64,000 nucleotides of DNA, from NCBI RefSeq assembly GCF_900112365.1, contig NZ_FOLQ01000005.1, positions 378,757 through 442,756 on the forward strand. The letters are read 5' to 3'. The notes under the pieces were generated by a model. That model was not told the DNA's origin. It ran no database searches and was given only the letters and a program-made list of their open reading frames with translations. The stretch comes from Spirosoma endophyticum. GTDB taxonomy: Bacteria; Bacteroidota; Bacteroidia; Cytophagales; Spirosomataceae. Positions 28,108 through 37,227 of the stretch are shown here, one piece after another (positions within the stretch are counted from its first letter, which is position 1; each line of letters begins with the position of its first letter). A program made the position numbers and the translations under genes.

Positions 28108-29190
28108 ATGAATAAGGTCATTTTTTCTCTGTTTTTATTCGGATTATTTTCCTTCGCACCACCAGCCGCCCCCATTCTGTTACGAACAGAACGGTTGGCT
28201 TTTACACCCAAAGAATTCTACATTGCCACCGTCACAGATCAGCGTTCCGAGAAGGGCCCTATTGCCCGACTGGCTGTAACGTTAAATCAACCTACCCAAA
28301 TGGTTGATTTAGAAAAAGGAGTAGCCGCTAGTTTTCAGGAGTTTATCAATCAGGGGTTGAAGCAAAACAAGGGGTTACGTCCCATTGCGATGCGCATTCG
28401 ACAATGTCGAGTCAATGAAACCGCTGCTGGAAACCGGGTGTCAGGCCAATTTGCGTTTGCCGTTACGTTCGAGTTATTGGGAAAAGACGATTCGGGAGAC
28501 GAAACCAGTACCCGTTTGACTGACTATCGAGGTAGTGCGAATTACACACGAGCACTCGGCCAGACGGCCGTTATTGAGCAAACTATTCGGCAGGCATTGG
28601 TTGCTTCGCTACGTAGTTTAAATGAGTACATGAATCGCGAGAGTGGCCAGAACGAGAAACTGGCGAAGGCACTCAGGGTTAACTTTATTGACGATACCAG
28701 AATTACCAACGACGATACGGTTCATTACAATCCTGACCGAAAACTGACCTGGTCTGACTTTCGGGCAGAACCTCGCAAGGGCAGTCACTACGCGGCCGAA
28801 GTATTCACCAGTTTTGCGTATGAAGGAAAAAGTACGGTTAAAGACGGAGTCATAAATCTTAATCTGACGGCCAAAGCCTACATGCTAAAAAACTCCTCGT
28901 GGGGGCGCGCCGATGCCCGAAATGCATATGCACTGAATCATGAACAAAGACACTTCGATATTGTAAAAATTATTATTGAGCGCTTTAAGCGTAAAATTCA
29001 GGCCGACAGCCTGACGCTGGAAGACTACAATAGCATTGTCCAATACCAGTTTATTGAGACGTATCGGGAAATGAACCGAATGCAGAACCAATATGACGAC
29101 GAGACCAATCATAGTTTGAATCAGGCGGTCCAGGAACGCTGGAATCAAAAAATTGATGCAGAACTACGCGGCTTTGGCGTGATAAAATGA
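28108..29190 (+). CDS. Exported DUF922-type putative zinc protease
   Basis: 360 residues with a signal peptide (FSLFLFGLFSFAPPAAP). The N-terminal half (20-190) is a beta-rich region without recognised motifs. The C-terminal half fits DUF922: DRKLTWSDFRAEP, then NHEQRHFDI with HEQRH at about 278-282 and Asp 284, a candidate zinc-binding HExxH plus acidic residue. Family members are predicted secreted zinc-dependent proteases, a function not well established. The stop codon overlaps the start of the next gene (ATGA at 29187), so it is coupled to a glycosyltransferase, an odd pairing. Confidence 0.7.
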   Translation: MNKVIFSLFLFGLFSFAPPAAPILLRTERLAFTPKEFYIATVTDQRSEKGPIARLAVTLNQPTQMVDLEKGVAASFQEFINQGLKQNKGLRPIAMRIRQCRVNETAAGNRVSGQFAFAVTFELLGKDDSGDETSTRLTDYRGSANYTRALGQTAVIEQTIRQALVASLRSLNEYMNRESGQNEKLAKALRVNFIDDTRITNDDTVHYNPDRKLTWSDFRAEPRKGSHYAAEVFTSFAYEGKSTVKDGVINLNLTAKAYMLKNSSWGRADARNAYALNHEQRHFDIVKIIIERFKRKIQADSLTLEDYNSIVQYQFIETYREMNRMQNQYDDETNHSLNQAVQERWNQKIDAELRGFGVIK

Positions 29191-30338
29191 GTCAAAGAGA
29201 TAAGAAAGTCCGCGTTCTGCACATTAGTACTGCCCACCAGCCGCAGGACCCGCGTATTGTATTCAAACAATGTCAGACACTTGCTGAGTCGTTGTATGAC
29301 GTATTCTGCGCCTTACCAAATGCAGACCCGGCTGTTGCGTCTGGTATTCATTTTATCCGGCTGCCTTATTTTCAGCGTGTTATCTGGCGAACGTTGCTTA
29401 CCTGCCCGCTTATTTTGCTACGTTGTTTGTGGTTACGACCAGGCATTATCCACATATACGTACCGGAATTCATACCGTTTGCGTTTGTTTTTCAACTTTT
29501 TGGCGCGCAGGTAATCTATGAAGTGCAAGAAAATTTGTACAAGAAAATTCACCTGAAAAGCTTTAACAAAGGGTATATACTGGAAAAAGCATTTCGGTGG
29601 TTTGATGCTCTCGCCCGACGGCATTTTTATCTCATCTTTACTGAACATGGCTATTTAGATACGTATACCTCACTGGCTAAACCACATGCAGTCATTTACA
29701 ATTACCCCTTGCTATCTTTTCTGGAACCGTTTCGACAACCTTATCAACCAAATTCAGCGCAGCCATCATTTTTTTATATTGGCTGGCTGAGTTTCGAGCG
29801 AGCATTCGATACGTTAGTAGCAGGCTTGGTGAAGCTAAAGCTAACATATCCCGATTTCGTTGTGCATCTGTTTGGTCGACAAACGTTTACAAAATCGGAT
29901 CTGATTAATTTGCCAAATTTTACGGATATACGTAATAACCTGCGCTTTTACGGTTATGCAGACCAACGTAGCGCCTTTCCTTATGCAGCCCGGGCAACTG
30001 CCGGTATGGCGCTACTTAAGCCAGTCGGAGATTACCCCGACTCCTATACGACTAAATTATTCGAATATATGGCTTTAGGCCTGCCCGTTATTACATCCGA
30101 CTTTCCGCTTTATAAGGACGTAGTAGAGCGGCATCATTGCGGCTTCTGTGTTTCTCCTTATGACCCCAACCAAATTGCCGATGCGCTAACCTATTTAATC
30201 GAACATCCAGAGGAAGCCCGCACTATGGGACAACGGGGACGTGATGCTGTCGAAACCATTTATAACTGGACAAGTGAATCAAAAAAACTACTTAACTATT
30301 ATGATCTTGTTCTTTCACAAGGGCATAATAGTACTTAA
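29187..30338 (+). CDS. Glycosyltransferase family 4
   Basis: 383 residues, GT-B fold. The N-terminus (VRVLHISTAHQPQDPRIVFK) matches transferases that start with a DPRI/F block. The donor domain has FFYIGWLSFERAFDTLVAGL and the catalytic segment TKLFEYMALGLPVITSDFP with the second Glu of EX7E in FEYMALG. The start overlaps the upstream stop codon (ATGA), which supports the start and coupling. It lies outside the large polysaccharide locus, so it may act on another glycan. Substrate is unknown. Confidence 0.82.
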   Translation: MSQRDKKVRVLHISTAHQPQDPRIVFKQCQTLAESLYDVFCALPNADPAVASGIHFIRLPYFQRVIWRTLLTCPLILLRCLWLRPGIIHIYVPEFIPFAFVFQLFGAQVIYEVQENLYKKIHLKSFNKGYILEKAFRWFDALARRHFYLIFTEHGYLDTYTSLAKPHAVIYNYPLLSFLEPFRQPYQPNSAQPSFFYIGWLSFERAFDTLVAGLVKLKLTYPDFVVHLFGRQTFTKSDLINLPNFTDIRNNLRFYGYADQRSAFPYAARATAGMALLKPVGDYPDSYTTKLFEYMALGLPVITSDFPLYKDVVERHHCGFCVSPYDPNQIADALTYLIEHPEEARTMGQRGRDAVETIYNWTSESKKLLNYYDLVLSQGHNST

Positions 30339-30459
30339 ACAAGATATATTCAACATATTGTAGCATTGTTCTAATGTTCAATACCACGTTTTCCCGGAAG
30401 GATTTAACTTTAGGTGCTAATTGGGATTATACCTATGTTAGCGCTACTTTTTTGGCCTG

Positions 30460-31398
30460 ATGTACATACATGCAGTAAGCCATTACCTACCAACGGAGGT
30501 AGTTGGCAACGAATATTTTACCCAACTCAACGGTTTATCCAGCGAGTGGATTATTGAGCGCACTGGAATTGTAGAGCGACGCAAAGCCGCCCCCGGTGAA
30601 AATACAAATACCATGACGGTTGACGTGGTTCAACGACTCATGGACAAAACAGATTTGACCACGGTTGATCTGATTGTAGGTGCTACATATACCCCTTATG
30701 ACACCATCGTTTCGCTTGCCCACGAGGCACAGCACCACCTTGGTATTGCTGACATTCCGGTTGTGTCGATCTCGACTGCCTGTTCGTCTTTCATAAATGC
30801 AATTGAGGTAGTAGAAGGCTACTTCGCGCTGAATAAAGCCAGTCGGGCTTTAGTCATTGTGTCGGAACACAACACCGTTTACAACAACGAGCAGGACAAA
30901 GTATCCGGGCATTTGTGGGGTGATGGAGCAGCCGCTCTGCTCATTACCAAAGAACGGCAAAGCGAAGGTGATTTTAATATCGTTGCCTTACTGACTGGCG
31001 GGGCAGCCCATACTGCAAAAGCCACTACGGCGGTTATGATGAAACCCATGGAAGGAGGTGTTACGATGCCTTTCGGTCGTGACGTATTCATTAACGCCTG
31101 CCAATACATGCCTAAAGCCAGCTTACAAATTCTTGAACGCTGTGGCCTGACACTTGCCGATGTTGATTACATTCTCCCTCACCAGGCTAATCTGCGGATA
31201 TCCCGGAACGTAATGAATACGCTCAGTTTACCGGAAGAAAAGTTAATCTCCAACATTCAGCGGTACGGCAATACGGGTTGTGCCGGCTGTGCTATTGCCC
31301 TATCAGAGCGGTGGGATACATTTAAGAAAGGCGAACGTATCGTTATCACCGTATTTGGTGGTGGTTATTCCTACGGGGCTATGCTGGTGGAAGTATAG
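30460..31398 (+). CDS. FabH-like 3-oxoacyl-ACP synthase III
   Basis: 312 residues, thiolase fold. The catalytic triad is visible: Cys108 in ISTACSSF, His241 in LPHQANLRI and Asn271 in RYGNTGCAG. The opening YLPTEVVGNEYF and WIIERTGIVERR match KAS III enzymes. It condenses an acyl-CoA starter with malonyl-ACP. No other fatty acid synthesis gene is adjacent, and the active-site surroundings differ slightly from E. coli FabH, so it may be an accessory synthase with a specialised starter. A 120-base leader precedes it, without a clear promoter. Confidence 0.85.
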   Translation: MYIHAVSHYLPTEVVGNEYFTQLNGLSSEWIIERTGIVERRKAAPGENTNTMTVDVVQRLMDKTDLTTVDLIVGATYTPYDTIVSLAHEAQHHLGIADIPVVSISTACSSFINAIEVVEGYFALNKASRALVIVSEHNTVYNNEQDKVSGHLWGDGAAALLITKERQSEGDFNIVALLTGGAAHTAKATTAVMMKPMEGGVTMPFGRDVFINACQYMPKASLQILERCGLTLADVDYILPHQANLRISRNVMNTLSLPEEKLISNIQRYGNTGCAGCAIALSERWDTFKKGERIVITVFGGGYSYGAMLVEV

Positions 31399-31400
31399 AA

Positions 31401-31460
31401 ATAGTCGTAAGTCAGTAGCCTCCAGCGTCAGTTACTAGAAACTATTGACTTACGACTTAT
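31401..31460. repeat. Word-type inverted repeat (GTCGTAAGTCA) between convergent genes
   Basis: ATAGTCGTAAGTCAGTAG at 31401-31418 pairs with CTATTGACTTACGACTTAT at 31442-31460, with two mismatches or bulges. It fills the whole gap between the synthase and peptidase genes, starting three bases past one stop codon and ending five bases from the other. It may act as a bidirectional terminator. The same word recurs at 34114 and 41933. Confidence 0.8.
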
Positions 31461-31464
31461 GACT

Positions 31465-33438
31465 TTACTGGGCTTCTGCCCGCCAGACGTTGTTCTTCCC
31501 ATTGATATCCGGGAGTTTTTGATCCGGGTCAACGACGACGGTCTTCAGGGGTGACGTTGAATTGTATTTGAACGTCCAGGTTCCACCCCGCTGCCAAACC
31601 TCTATCGGCAAATTCATTCGCCCTTTCTTACCGTTCGTCTCAGTCACTTCAATCGTGACAGGCATAGCCATTTTTTCGAGATTTTCAATAGAGATCAGGG
31701 ACCCTTTATCAGCTGCACCGTCAACGTACTTCACTTCTTTGACGCTCTGGTCCAGTTTCCAGGTTTCGTAGAAGTAGCCACGCCAGAACCAGCCTAAATC
31801 TTCACCGGCACCATCTTCAATGCTGCGGAAGAAATCGTAGGGGGTCGGGTGTTTGAACGCCCAGCGGCTAACGTAATTTTTGAAGGCAAAATCGAAGCGA
31901 TCAGCACCAAGAATAACGTCACGTAGTAGTTTTAAGCCCATGCCCGGTTTGTAATAGGCCAAAATACCGAGCGCTCTGGGCTGCTGCACATCGGGAATGG
32001 TCATGATTGGCTCAGCGGGATAGAACAGGGCTGGTGCCAGGTCATGCATTGTGCCGCGTTCCCGATTGTACTCACCTTTGTTGAAGTTAGCTGTCGACAA
32101 CGTATTGATGAACGTATTGAAACCCTCATCCATCCACGGAAATTTCCGCTCATTGTTTCCCACAATCATTGGGAACCAGTTATGGCCGAATTCATGATCT
32201 GTTACGCCCCAAAGCGCATCTTTCTTGTCTTTGTGATCGCAGAAGATAATACCGGGATATTCCATACCACCCACAATACCTGCTACGTTGGTCGCGACAG
32301 GATAACTGAATTCGTAAAGATATTTAGAGTAAAATTCAACGCAACCCTTAACGTACTCGGTCGATCGGTTCCATGAATCGTTTGTGGCACTTTCAGCCGG
32401 ATAAACCGATTGCGCCAACGCAGGTTTCCCGCTTGGCAAATTCATTTTGGCCGCATCCCAAACAAATCCACGGGACGATGCCCAGGCAACATCGCGGGTA
32501 TTCAGGCATCGGAATTTCCAGGTCAGCGTACCCGATTTTTTCGGACGTGTATTGGCATCCGAAACTTCCTCTTTACTACGTATAATTACCGTCTGATCGC
32601 TTTTTCGAGCCTGATCCAGACGTTTCATCTGCTCAGCAGTCAGCACCTCATTTGGATTAAGCAATTCTCCCGAACCCACTACAATGTGATCCCAGGGAGC
32701 AGTGACGCTGTATTCATAATCGCCATAGTCGAGGTAGAACTCGCCCGCTCCCAAATAAGGCAATACGTTCCAGCCTTCAATATCGTCGTACACACACATG
32801 CGGGGATACCATTGAGCAATCTCGTAAATGATGCCATCACGACGCTTCAGTTGCCCCATGCGGTCTGAACCATATTCCGGAATTTTGAAGGAATACGCCA
32901 CTTTCACTTTTACTATATCGCCGTTGGGCTTCACGGGTTCGGCTAAACGAACCTGCATGCGCGTATCGGTAACTTCGTAAGGCGTCGTTGTGAATTTACC
33001 CTTCCCCTGTTCAACCGTAACGCTGGTGATGGAAAGCCCCCCCGAGAAACCCTGATTACCAAAGCGGCCACCACTAATGGGCGTCGTTTTGGCTGCTCGG
33101 GACGTATCGCTGAACGCGTTCTGGTCTAGTTGCAGCCACAGATAGGACAGTGTTTCGGGTGAGTTATTTTTATACGTAATTGTTACTTCGCCGGTAATGG
33201 TGTTCTGCTGATCGTCGAGCGTAACATTAATCTGATAATCAGAACGATTTTGCCAGTAACGTGGACCGGGAGCACCGCTGCCGGTACGGTAGTCATTACC
33301 AGGCTGCATGTTAAACAGCGGATGAAACAGCGCCAGAGGATCGTATTTAGATGTTGCAGAAGTGGACGATGTTCCAGTTTGGGCAAAGGACGCTAAACTT
33401 AACATCCACAATCCTGCCCAGAAAGCAATTTTTTTCAT
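31465..33438 (-). CDS. Exported M1-family metallopeptidase
   Basis: 657 residues with a signal peptide ([20 protein letters not shown]). The beta-sheet N-terminal domain (about 65-240) carries substrate-side strands. The catalytic domain has GGMEYPG, the exopeptidase GAMEN-like motif, then HEFGH at 415-419 and Glu438 in MDEGFN, exactly the HExxH-x18-E spacing of M1 zinc peptidases. The C-terminal region is shorter than in PepN. It likely trims peptides in the periplasm or outside. It is convergent with the synthase gene and has no evident partner. Confidence 0.92.
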   Translation of the reverse strand: MKKIAFWAGLWMLSLASFAQTGTSSTSATSKYDPLALFHPLFNMQPGNDYRTGSGAPGPRYWQNRSDYQINVTLDDQQNTITGEVTITYKNNSPETLSYLWLQLDQNAFSDTSRAAKTTPISGGRFGNQGFSGGLSITSVTVEQGKGKFTTTPYEVTDTRMQVRLAEPVKPNGDIVKVKVAYSFKIPEYGSDRMGQLKRRDGIIYEIAQWYPRMCVYDDIEGWNVLPYLGAGEFYLDYGDYEYSVTAPWDHIVVGSGELLNPNEVLTAEQMKRLDQARKSDQTVIIRSKEEVSDANTRPKKSGTLTWKFRCLNTRDVAWASSRGFVWDAAKMNLPSGKPALAQSVYPAESATNDSWNRSTEYVKGCVEFYSKYLYEFSYPVATNVAGIVGGMEYPGIIFCDHKDKKDALWGVTDHEFGHNWFPMIVGNNERKFPWMDEGFNTFINTLSTANFNKGEYNRERGTMHDLAPALFYPAEPIMTIPDVQQPRALGILAYYKPGMGLKLLRDVILGADRFDFAFKNYVSRWAFKHPTPYDFFRSIEDGAGEDLGWFWRGYFYETWKLDQSVKEVKYVDGAADKGSLISIENLEKMAMPVTIEVTETNGKKGRMNLPIEVWQRGGTWTFKYNSTSPLKTVVVDPDQKLPDINGKNNVWRAEAQ

Positions 33439-33504
33439 GAATTGTCAAATACAAAAACTAGTAATTTACAAATAACGATATAAAGCCTTAAAATCAGGTA
33501 GTGA

Positions 33505-34113
33505 TTACAATGATAGTCTGAAGTCAAGCCCGTGATGTACTAACAGGAAAACGAACAGCCCAATCCAGAGTATATCTACAAAATGCCAGTATAATGTAAT
33601 TAATTTAAGTTTCAACCGGTTTGGTGGATTGACGCTATACACAAACGAATCAACATAAGGTCGGCGTCGCATGGCTTCAGCCAAGGCAACAGCCAAAAAA
33701 ATGATACCAATCAGAATATGAAGCAGATGAATCCCCGAAATGATATAAATAAAGCCACCGGCGGGATTCCCCTCCAAGCCAATGCCTGCCCGAACCATTT
33801 GACGCCATCCCCAGCCCTGCAGCATAATGAATAACGTACCAAGCACCAGGGTCGTAGCCAGATTTGTTCGGTAACTCCCAAAGCGTTCGTGCCGAAATGC
33901 CTGGATGGCATTGTTAAGCGTAAAACTGCTTAGAATAATAACCAACGTACTGACTAAGAATACACTGGGCAGTTTTATGTCCGTCCATCCTGCACCCGTT
34001 TGGCGAATTACATAAGCGACGAGCAGCATTGTAAATATCATAACACTGCTTGCAATGCCCAGCCAGACCATAAAGCGGAACGGCTCCCGCCGTTTAGTCA
34101 CAAAGTTGCTCAT
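33505..34113 (-). CDS. Heme-copper oxidase subunit III-like membrane protein
   Basis: 202 residues from ATG 34113 (MSNFVTKRREPF). A start at 34122 would draw three residues from the intergenic repeat and is less likely. Five hydrophobic segments are visible, and the C-terminal WHFVDILWIGLFVFLLVHHG is the classic cytochrome c oxidase subunit III signature. ISGIHLLHILIGIIFLAVAL is the preceding conserved helix. No subunit I or II is nearby, so it either joins a complex encoded elsewhere or is a stand-alone paralogue. Confidence 0.85.
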   Translation of the reverse strand: MSNFVTKRREPFRFMVWLGIASSVMIFTMLLVAYVIRQTGAGWTDIKLPSVFLVSTLVIILSSFTLNNAIQAFRHERFGSYRTNLATTLVLGTLFIMLQGWGWRQMVRAGIGLEGNPAGGFIYIISGIHLLHILIGIIFLAVALAEAMRRRPYVDSFVYSVNPPNRLKLKLITLYWHFVDILWIGLFVFLLVHHGLDFRLSL

Positions 34114-34173
34114 GTTAGTCACTAGTCAGAAGTCATCAGCCGTTAGTAAAACTAGTCACTAATGACTGACGAC
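34114..34173. repeat. Word-type degenerate inverted repeat (TAGTCACTAGTCA)
   Basis: TTAGTCACTAGTCAGAAGTC near 34115 faces ACTAGTCACTAATGACTGAC and GACTAT up to 34173. Pairing is imperfect, but both halves consist of repeated (T/A)AGTCA words related to the element at 31401. It fills the gap between ispE and the oxidase gene. Confidence 0.55.
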
Positions 34174-34178
34174 TATCT

Positions 34179-34985
34179 CTATAACTTTCCTTGCCAAACG
34201 CTGTAATCCAAAAATTGGTTTGGCACGATTGGTGGCGCGTTGAAAATGCCGTACAGCGTTGATCCCGAGCCAGTCATACTGGCGTAGACAGCCCCAGCCC
34301 CGTAGAGTTCCCGCTTGATTTGAGCCAGAATCGGGTACTTCGGGAACAGACTGTCTTCAAAGTCATTATGAATTGTATCACGCCAGGTATCGACGGACGT
34401 TTGTAACTGACCCTCCAGCGAAATTTCAGGTTGTCGAGGTCGAACCCCAGCGTAAGCTTCCGCCGTTGAAATGGCAAGATTTGGATAGACTAATAGTATA
34501 TAATACCCGCTTAGATCAATCTCTGTTTCCAGAAACGTATCTCCCTTCTCAATACAATACAACGGGCGATTCTGGATAAAAAAGGCACAATCACTACCCA
34601 GCAAACGAGCGTATTCTTCCAATTCTGAAACAGTTAATCTCAAGCTAAAGCGCTCATTTAATAACTTCAACGTAAAGGCGGCATCGGCCGAACCGCCACC
34701 CAGGCCTGCACCTATGGGCACAATCTTATGAAGATGCATCTTAACTGGCGGCAAATCAAAATCAGCTTTTAGTACGTTATAAGCCTTGATACACAGATTA
34801 CTGCCAGCATCTCCAGGTATGGCTAATCCACTACTACTAAACGCAAATTCATCTGCAGGAATTATTTCCAGCACATCGCCCCACCCAACCGGATAAAAGC
34901 ACGATTGCAGGTTATGAAACCCATCGGGACGCTTTTTGGTGATACGTAGGCCAAGATTTATTTTACTGGTAGGAAAGACAATCAC
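34179..34985 (-). CDS. ispE: 4-diphosphocytidyl-2-C-methyl-D-erythritol kinase
   Basis: 268 residues, GHMP kinase fold. FPTSKINLGLRITKKRPDGF is the IspE N-terminus with the catalytic Lys and the RPDGFH substrate block; the ATP loop is PIGAGLGGGSADAAF, and LGSDCAFFI carries the catalytic Asp. MTGSGSTLYGIF is the C-terminal GHMP motif. It phosphorylates CDP-ME in the methylerythritol phosphate route to isoprenoids, such as carotenoids and quinones. It is separated from the oxidase gene by a word-type repeat and follows the ABC gene by 25 bases, so it may be transcribed with it. Confidence 0.95.
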   Translation of the reverse strand: MIVFPTSKINLGLRITKKRPDGFHNLQSCFYPVGWGDVLEIIPADEFAFSSSGLAIPGDAGSNLCIKAYNVLKADFDLPPVKMHLHKIVPIGAGLGGGSADAAFTLKLLNERFSLRLTVSELEEYARLLGSDCAFFIQNRPLYCIEKGDTFLETEIDLSGYYILLVYPNLAISTAEAYAGVRPRQPEISLEGQLQTSVDTWRDTIHNDFEDSLFPKYPILAQIKRELYGAGAVYASMTGSGSTLYGIFNAPPIVPNQFLDYSVWQGKL

Positions 34986-35010
34986 AGGATAAATGATAAG
35001 AGTATATAGG

Positions 35011-36438
35011 CTATTTACGGGTATTAAGGTCGTAAATCTGGTTTACACTATTGGGGAGCTCGTGTTGATCGTGCGTGACGAACAGAATAGTTTTCTCCTG
35101 AAAGCTATCAATTAACCGCCGGGCCAATTCAATATGGCGTGCATCTATTGCCTGAAAAGGTTCGTCCAGTAGCAATACCGGCGGATTTTTAAGGAGTGCC
35201 CGTACCAATAAGACCAATCGCTGCTCACCTGCCGACAAGGTACCGAAAGGCCGATTTATCGTACCCGTCAGCTCAAAATAGGCTAGCAGCTCCCTTAAAT
35301 CTGCTTCGGTTTCGGCAGAGACTCGTTTGGGTGGAGTAAGAGTATCTGTTAGCCCTGTCAGCGCGACCTGGCGTACTGACAGGTTCTGAGGAAAATAAAG
35401 ATGCAGTTCGGGCGATACAAACCCAATCCGGCGTTTCACATCCCAGATGCTTTCGCCCGATTTACCGCGTCGATGGCCAAACACGCTGACGTCATTGGCA
35501 TAGGCCTGCGGATGGTCACCATAAAGCAAACTCAGTAGTACCGACTTTCCGGCCCCATTTTGCCCCAGCAAAGCCCACCGTTCACCCGCCCGAACAGCCC
35601 AATCAATTGTATTCAGAATTATCGTATCACCATAGCGCACAGTCACGTTGCGTAACTGAAATGCTGCGTCAAAGTCGGCAGGTCTGGGCTTCGTCTGGAG
35701 CTCAGGTAGCGCAGCCATTGGTACGTCTAACGGCTCTGCTACGTAACTTTCTTTGGTGCCTGCCCACTGAACTTCACCGTTTTTTAGCGTGATCACATGC
35801 GTTACGAACGAGGGAATATCAAGTGGATCAGCGACTAACATAAGCGTCAGACCGTGATTGATCAGTTCACCTAGCCAGTTGGTCAATTCTGTACGGAATC
35901 CCTTGTCTAAACCAACAAGAGGATTGTCCAACAACAGCACGGTTGGGTGCTTTAACAAGGCTTTGCCAATGCGTGACTTGCGCGTCTGACCGTTGGAGAG
36001 TTTTAGAAACGAACGATCCAGCAACGGTTTCAGCCCTAATCGCTCAACGAGCAAATCGTTCTCAGGTGATTCAGTAAACTGTAGGTAATTACGTAGCGTC
36101 GGTATAGATTTATAGGCTGGATCAGTTCCTTCCGGGCTATCGCTCATCGTAGCCTGATAGCGTTGCTGATAAAAATAACCGCTGTATGAAAACTGACTTG
36201 ATTCTTCTTTAAACGAAACCAATTCGGCCGATGTCCTACGGGTCAACATGCCCGATGCAGTCGGCATCACATGCCCGGCAAGTGTCTGCAAAAGTGTTGT
36301 TTTCCCGCTCGCGGTCGGTCCAACAAGTGCCCAGCATTCGCCCGGGTTTAGCTGAAATGTAATATCACGTAGCACTTGCTGGCTACCCCGGCGGACAGTC
36401 AGTTTGTGTAAAGAAATCAGTGCATTTAGGTCAGGCAT
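35011..36438 (-). CDS. Twin-domain ABC ATPase (ModF-like)
   Basis: 475 residues from ATG 36438; an upstream GTG at 36474 would lie inside a terminator hairpin and is rejected. Two ATP-binding domains: the first has WALVGPTASGKTTLLQTL, signature LSNGQTRKSR and Walker B LLLDNPLVGLD, where the usual catalytic Glu is Asn; the second has LLGQNGAGKSVLLSLL, signature LSAGEQRLVLL and an intact LLLDEPFQAID. No membrane segments are present. The layout matches ModF/PhrA-type soluble twin ATPases. Its substrate, or whether it transports at all, is unknown. The start directly abuts the T-run of the upstream terminator. Confidence 0.85.
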   Translation of the reverse strand: MPDLNALISLHKLTVRRGSQQVLRDITFQLNPGECWALVGPTASGKTTLLQTLAGHVMPTASGMLTRRTSAELVSFKEESSQFSYSGYFYQQRYQATMSDSPEGTDPAYKSIPTLRNYLQFTESPENDLLVERLGLKPLLDRSFLKLSNGQTRKSRIGKALLKHPTVLLLDNPLVGLDKGFRTELTNWLGELINHGLTLMLVADPLDIPSFVTHVITLKNGEVQWAGTKESYVAEPLDVPMAALPELQTKPRPADFDAAFQLRNVTVRYGDTIILNTIDWAVRAGERWALLGQNGAGKSVLLSLLYGDHPQAYANDVSVFGHRRGKSGESIWDVKRRIGFVSPELHLYFPQNLSVRQVALTGLTDTLTPPKRVSAETEADLRELLAYFELTGTINRPFGTLSAGEQRLVLLVRALLKNPPVLLLDEPFQAIDARHIELARRLIDSFQEKTILFVTHDQHELPNSVNQIYDLNTRK

Positions 36439-36481
36439 AAAAAAATTGGGGTGATACCTTTGCAAAGGTATCACCCCAATT
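36439..36481 (-). terminator. Perfect 38-base palindrome with T-run
   Basis: Positions 36444-36481 form a fully self-complementary palindrome (AATTGGGGTGATACC, centre TTTGCAAA region, GGTATCACCCCAATT). On the minus strand it is followed by seven T residues that touch the ATG of the ABC gene. It should terminate the transcript of the secreted low-complexity gene. Confidence 0.88.
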
Positions 36482-36508
36482 CGCTTCTTTTTGTCGCTTC
36501 AGACTAAA

Positions 36509-37045
36509 TTACATAGTGCTGGAACGGGGCTTCGTTGTTGAAGGAACACTTTTCGTACGAGTCGATCCATTTCCTGTCGATCCGTTATTCATACGATCCG
36601 TAGTACCCGATTGCATATCCGTAGTGGTACCCGTGTTTGTTGTACCATTGTTCATTGTACCGGTACCCGTACTGTACGTACTACCAGTGCCTGTTGTTGG
36701 TGGTACAGTAGTCGTCCCCGTAGTTGGATTTACTGTACCCGTCGTTCCCATATTGGTCGGCTGATTCTGGTATGTATTTGTGTTCGTTGGTGGCTGCATC
36801 TGGTTCGCGCCAGTTGTTGGTTGAGGCTGATTAATGCCAGTATTGGTTGGTGGCTGCGTCTGATAGGTACCAGAATTTGTCCCCGTGTTTGAGCCGTTTG
36901 TATATGTACCAGTTGTACCCGAGCCGGTTGTGCCCGTTGTTGTTCCTCTCGACCCAGCGTTTGTTGACGAGTTGGTCGTTTGTGCATTTACATTGAGGGC
37001 TAAGCCAGCTACCAGCATACAGCCCATGATCATTACTTTTTTCAT
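36509..37045 (-). CDS. Secreted Thr/Gly/Asn-rich low-complexity protein
   Basis: 178 residues. A clear signal peptide (KKVMIMGCMLVAGLALNVNA, cleaved after NAQ) is followed by an almost entirely low-complexity chain of Thr, Gly, Asn, Gln, Pro and Ser. Degenerate QPPTNT and QPQPTTG units recur at about 60-95. There is no hydrophobic segment after the signal and no Cys in the mature part. It is probably disordered and outside the inner membrane. It sits between two terminators, so it is transcribed alone. I recognise no family; many Bacteroidota carry such proteins with unknown roles. Confidence 0.75.
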   Translation of the reverse strand: MKKVMIMGCMLVAGLALNVNAQTTNSSTNAGSRGTTTGTTGSGTTGTYTNGSNTGTNSGTYQTQPPTNTGINQPQPTTGANQMQPPTNTNTYQNQPTNMGTTGTVNPTTGTTTVPPTTGTGSTYSTGTGTMNNGTTNTGTTTDMQSGTTDRMNNGSTGNGSTRTKSVPSTTKPRSSTM

Positions 37046-37170
37046 AATTGAGTTGAGTGTTATTTTTATTCGTTTCTCGATATTCTATAACATAACTCGA
37101 CTAGTCAAAAAATGTTTAGTTATTTTTAATTTTAACCAGCACATTGGCAAGCGTTTATCCCATAAGATAC

Positions 37171-37209
37171 AAAAAAAGGGCAGCAAGCAATTTATGCTTA
37201 CTGCCCTTT
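37171..37209 (-). terminator. Intrinsic terminator of the GMC oxidoreductase gene
   Basis: AAAGGGCAGTAAGCA and TGCTTGCTGCCCTTT pair with one mismatch around a short loop, followed on the minus strand by seven T residues. It starts 19 bases past the oxidoreductase stop codon. Confidence 0.9.
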
Positions 37210-37227
37210 CAAACGCAAAGAAATGAT

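Noticed and set aside
32410..32868. Plus-strand open frame of 152 codons
   Set aside because: Antisense to the M1 peptidase catalytic region; no start context or domain.
36516..36892. Two plus-strand open frames rich in Val and Pro or in Arg, Cys and Trp
   Set aside because: They are the complement of the Thr/Gly/Asn-rich gene, where low-complexity DNA keeps several frames open.
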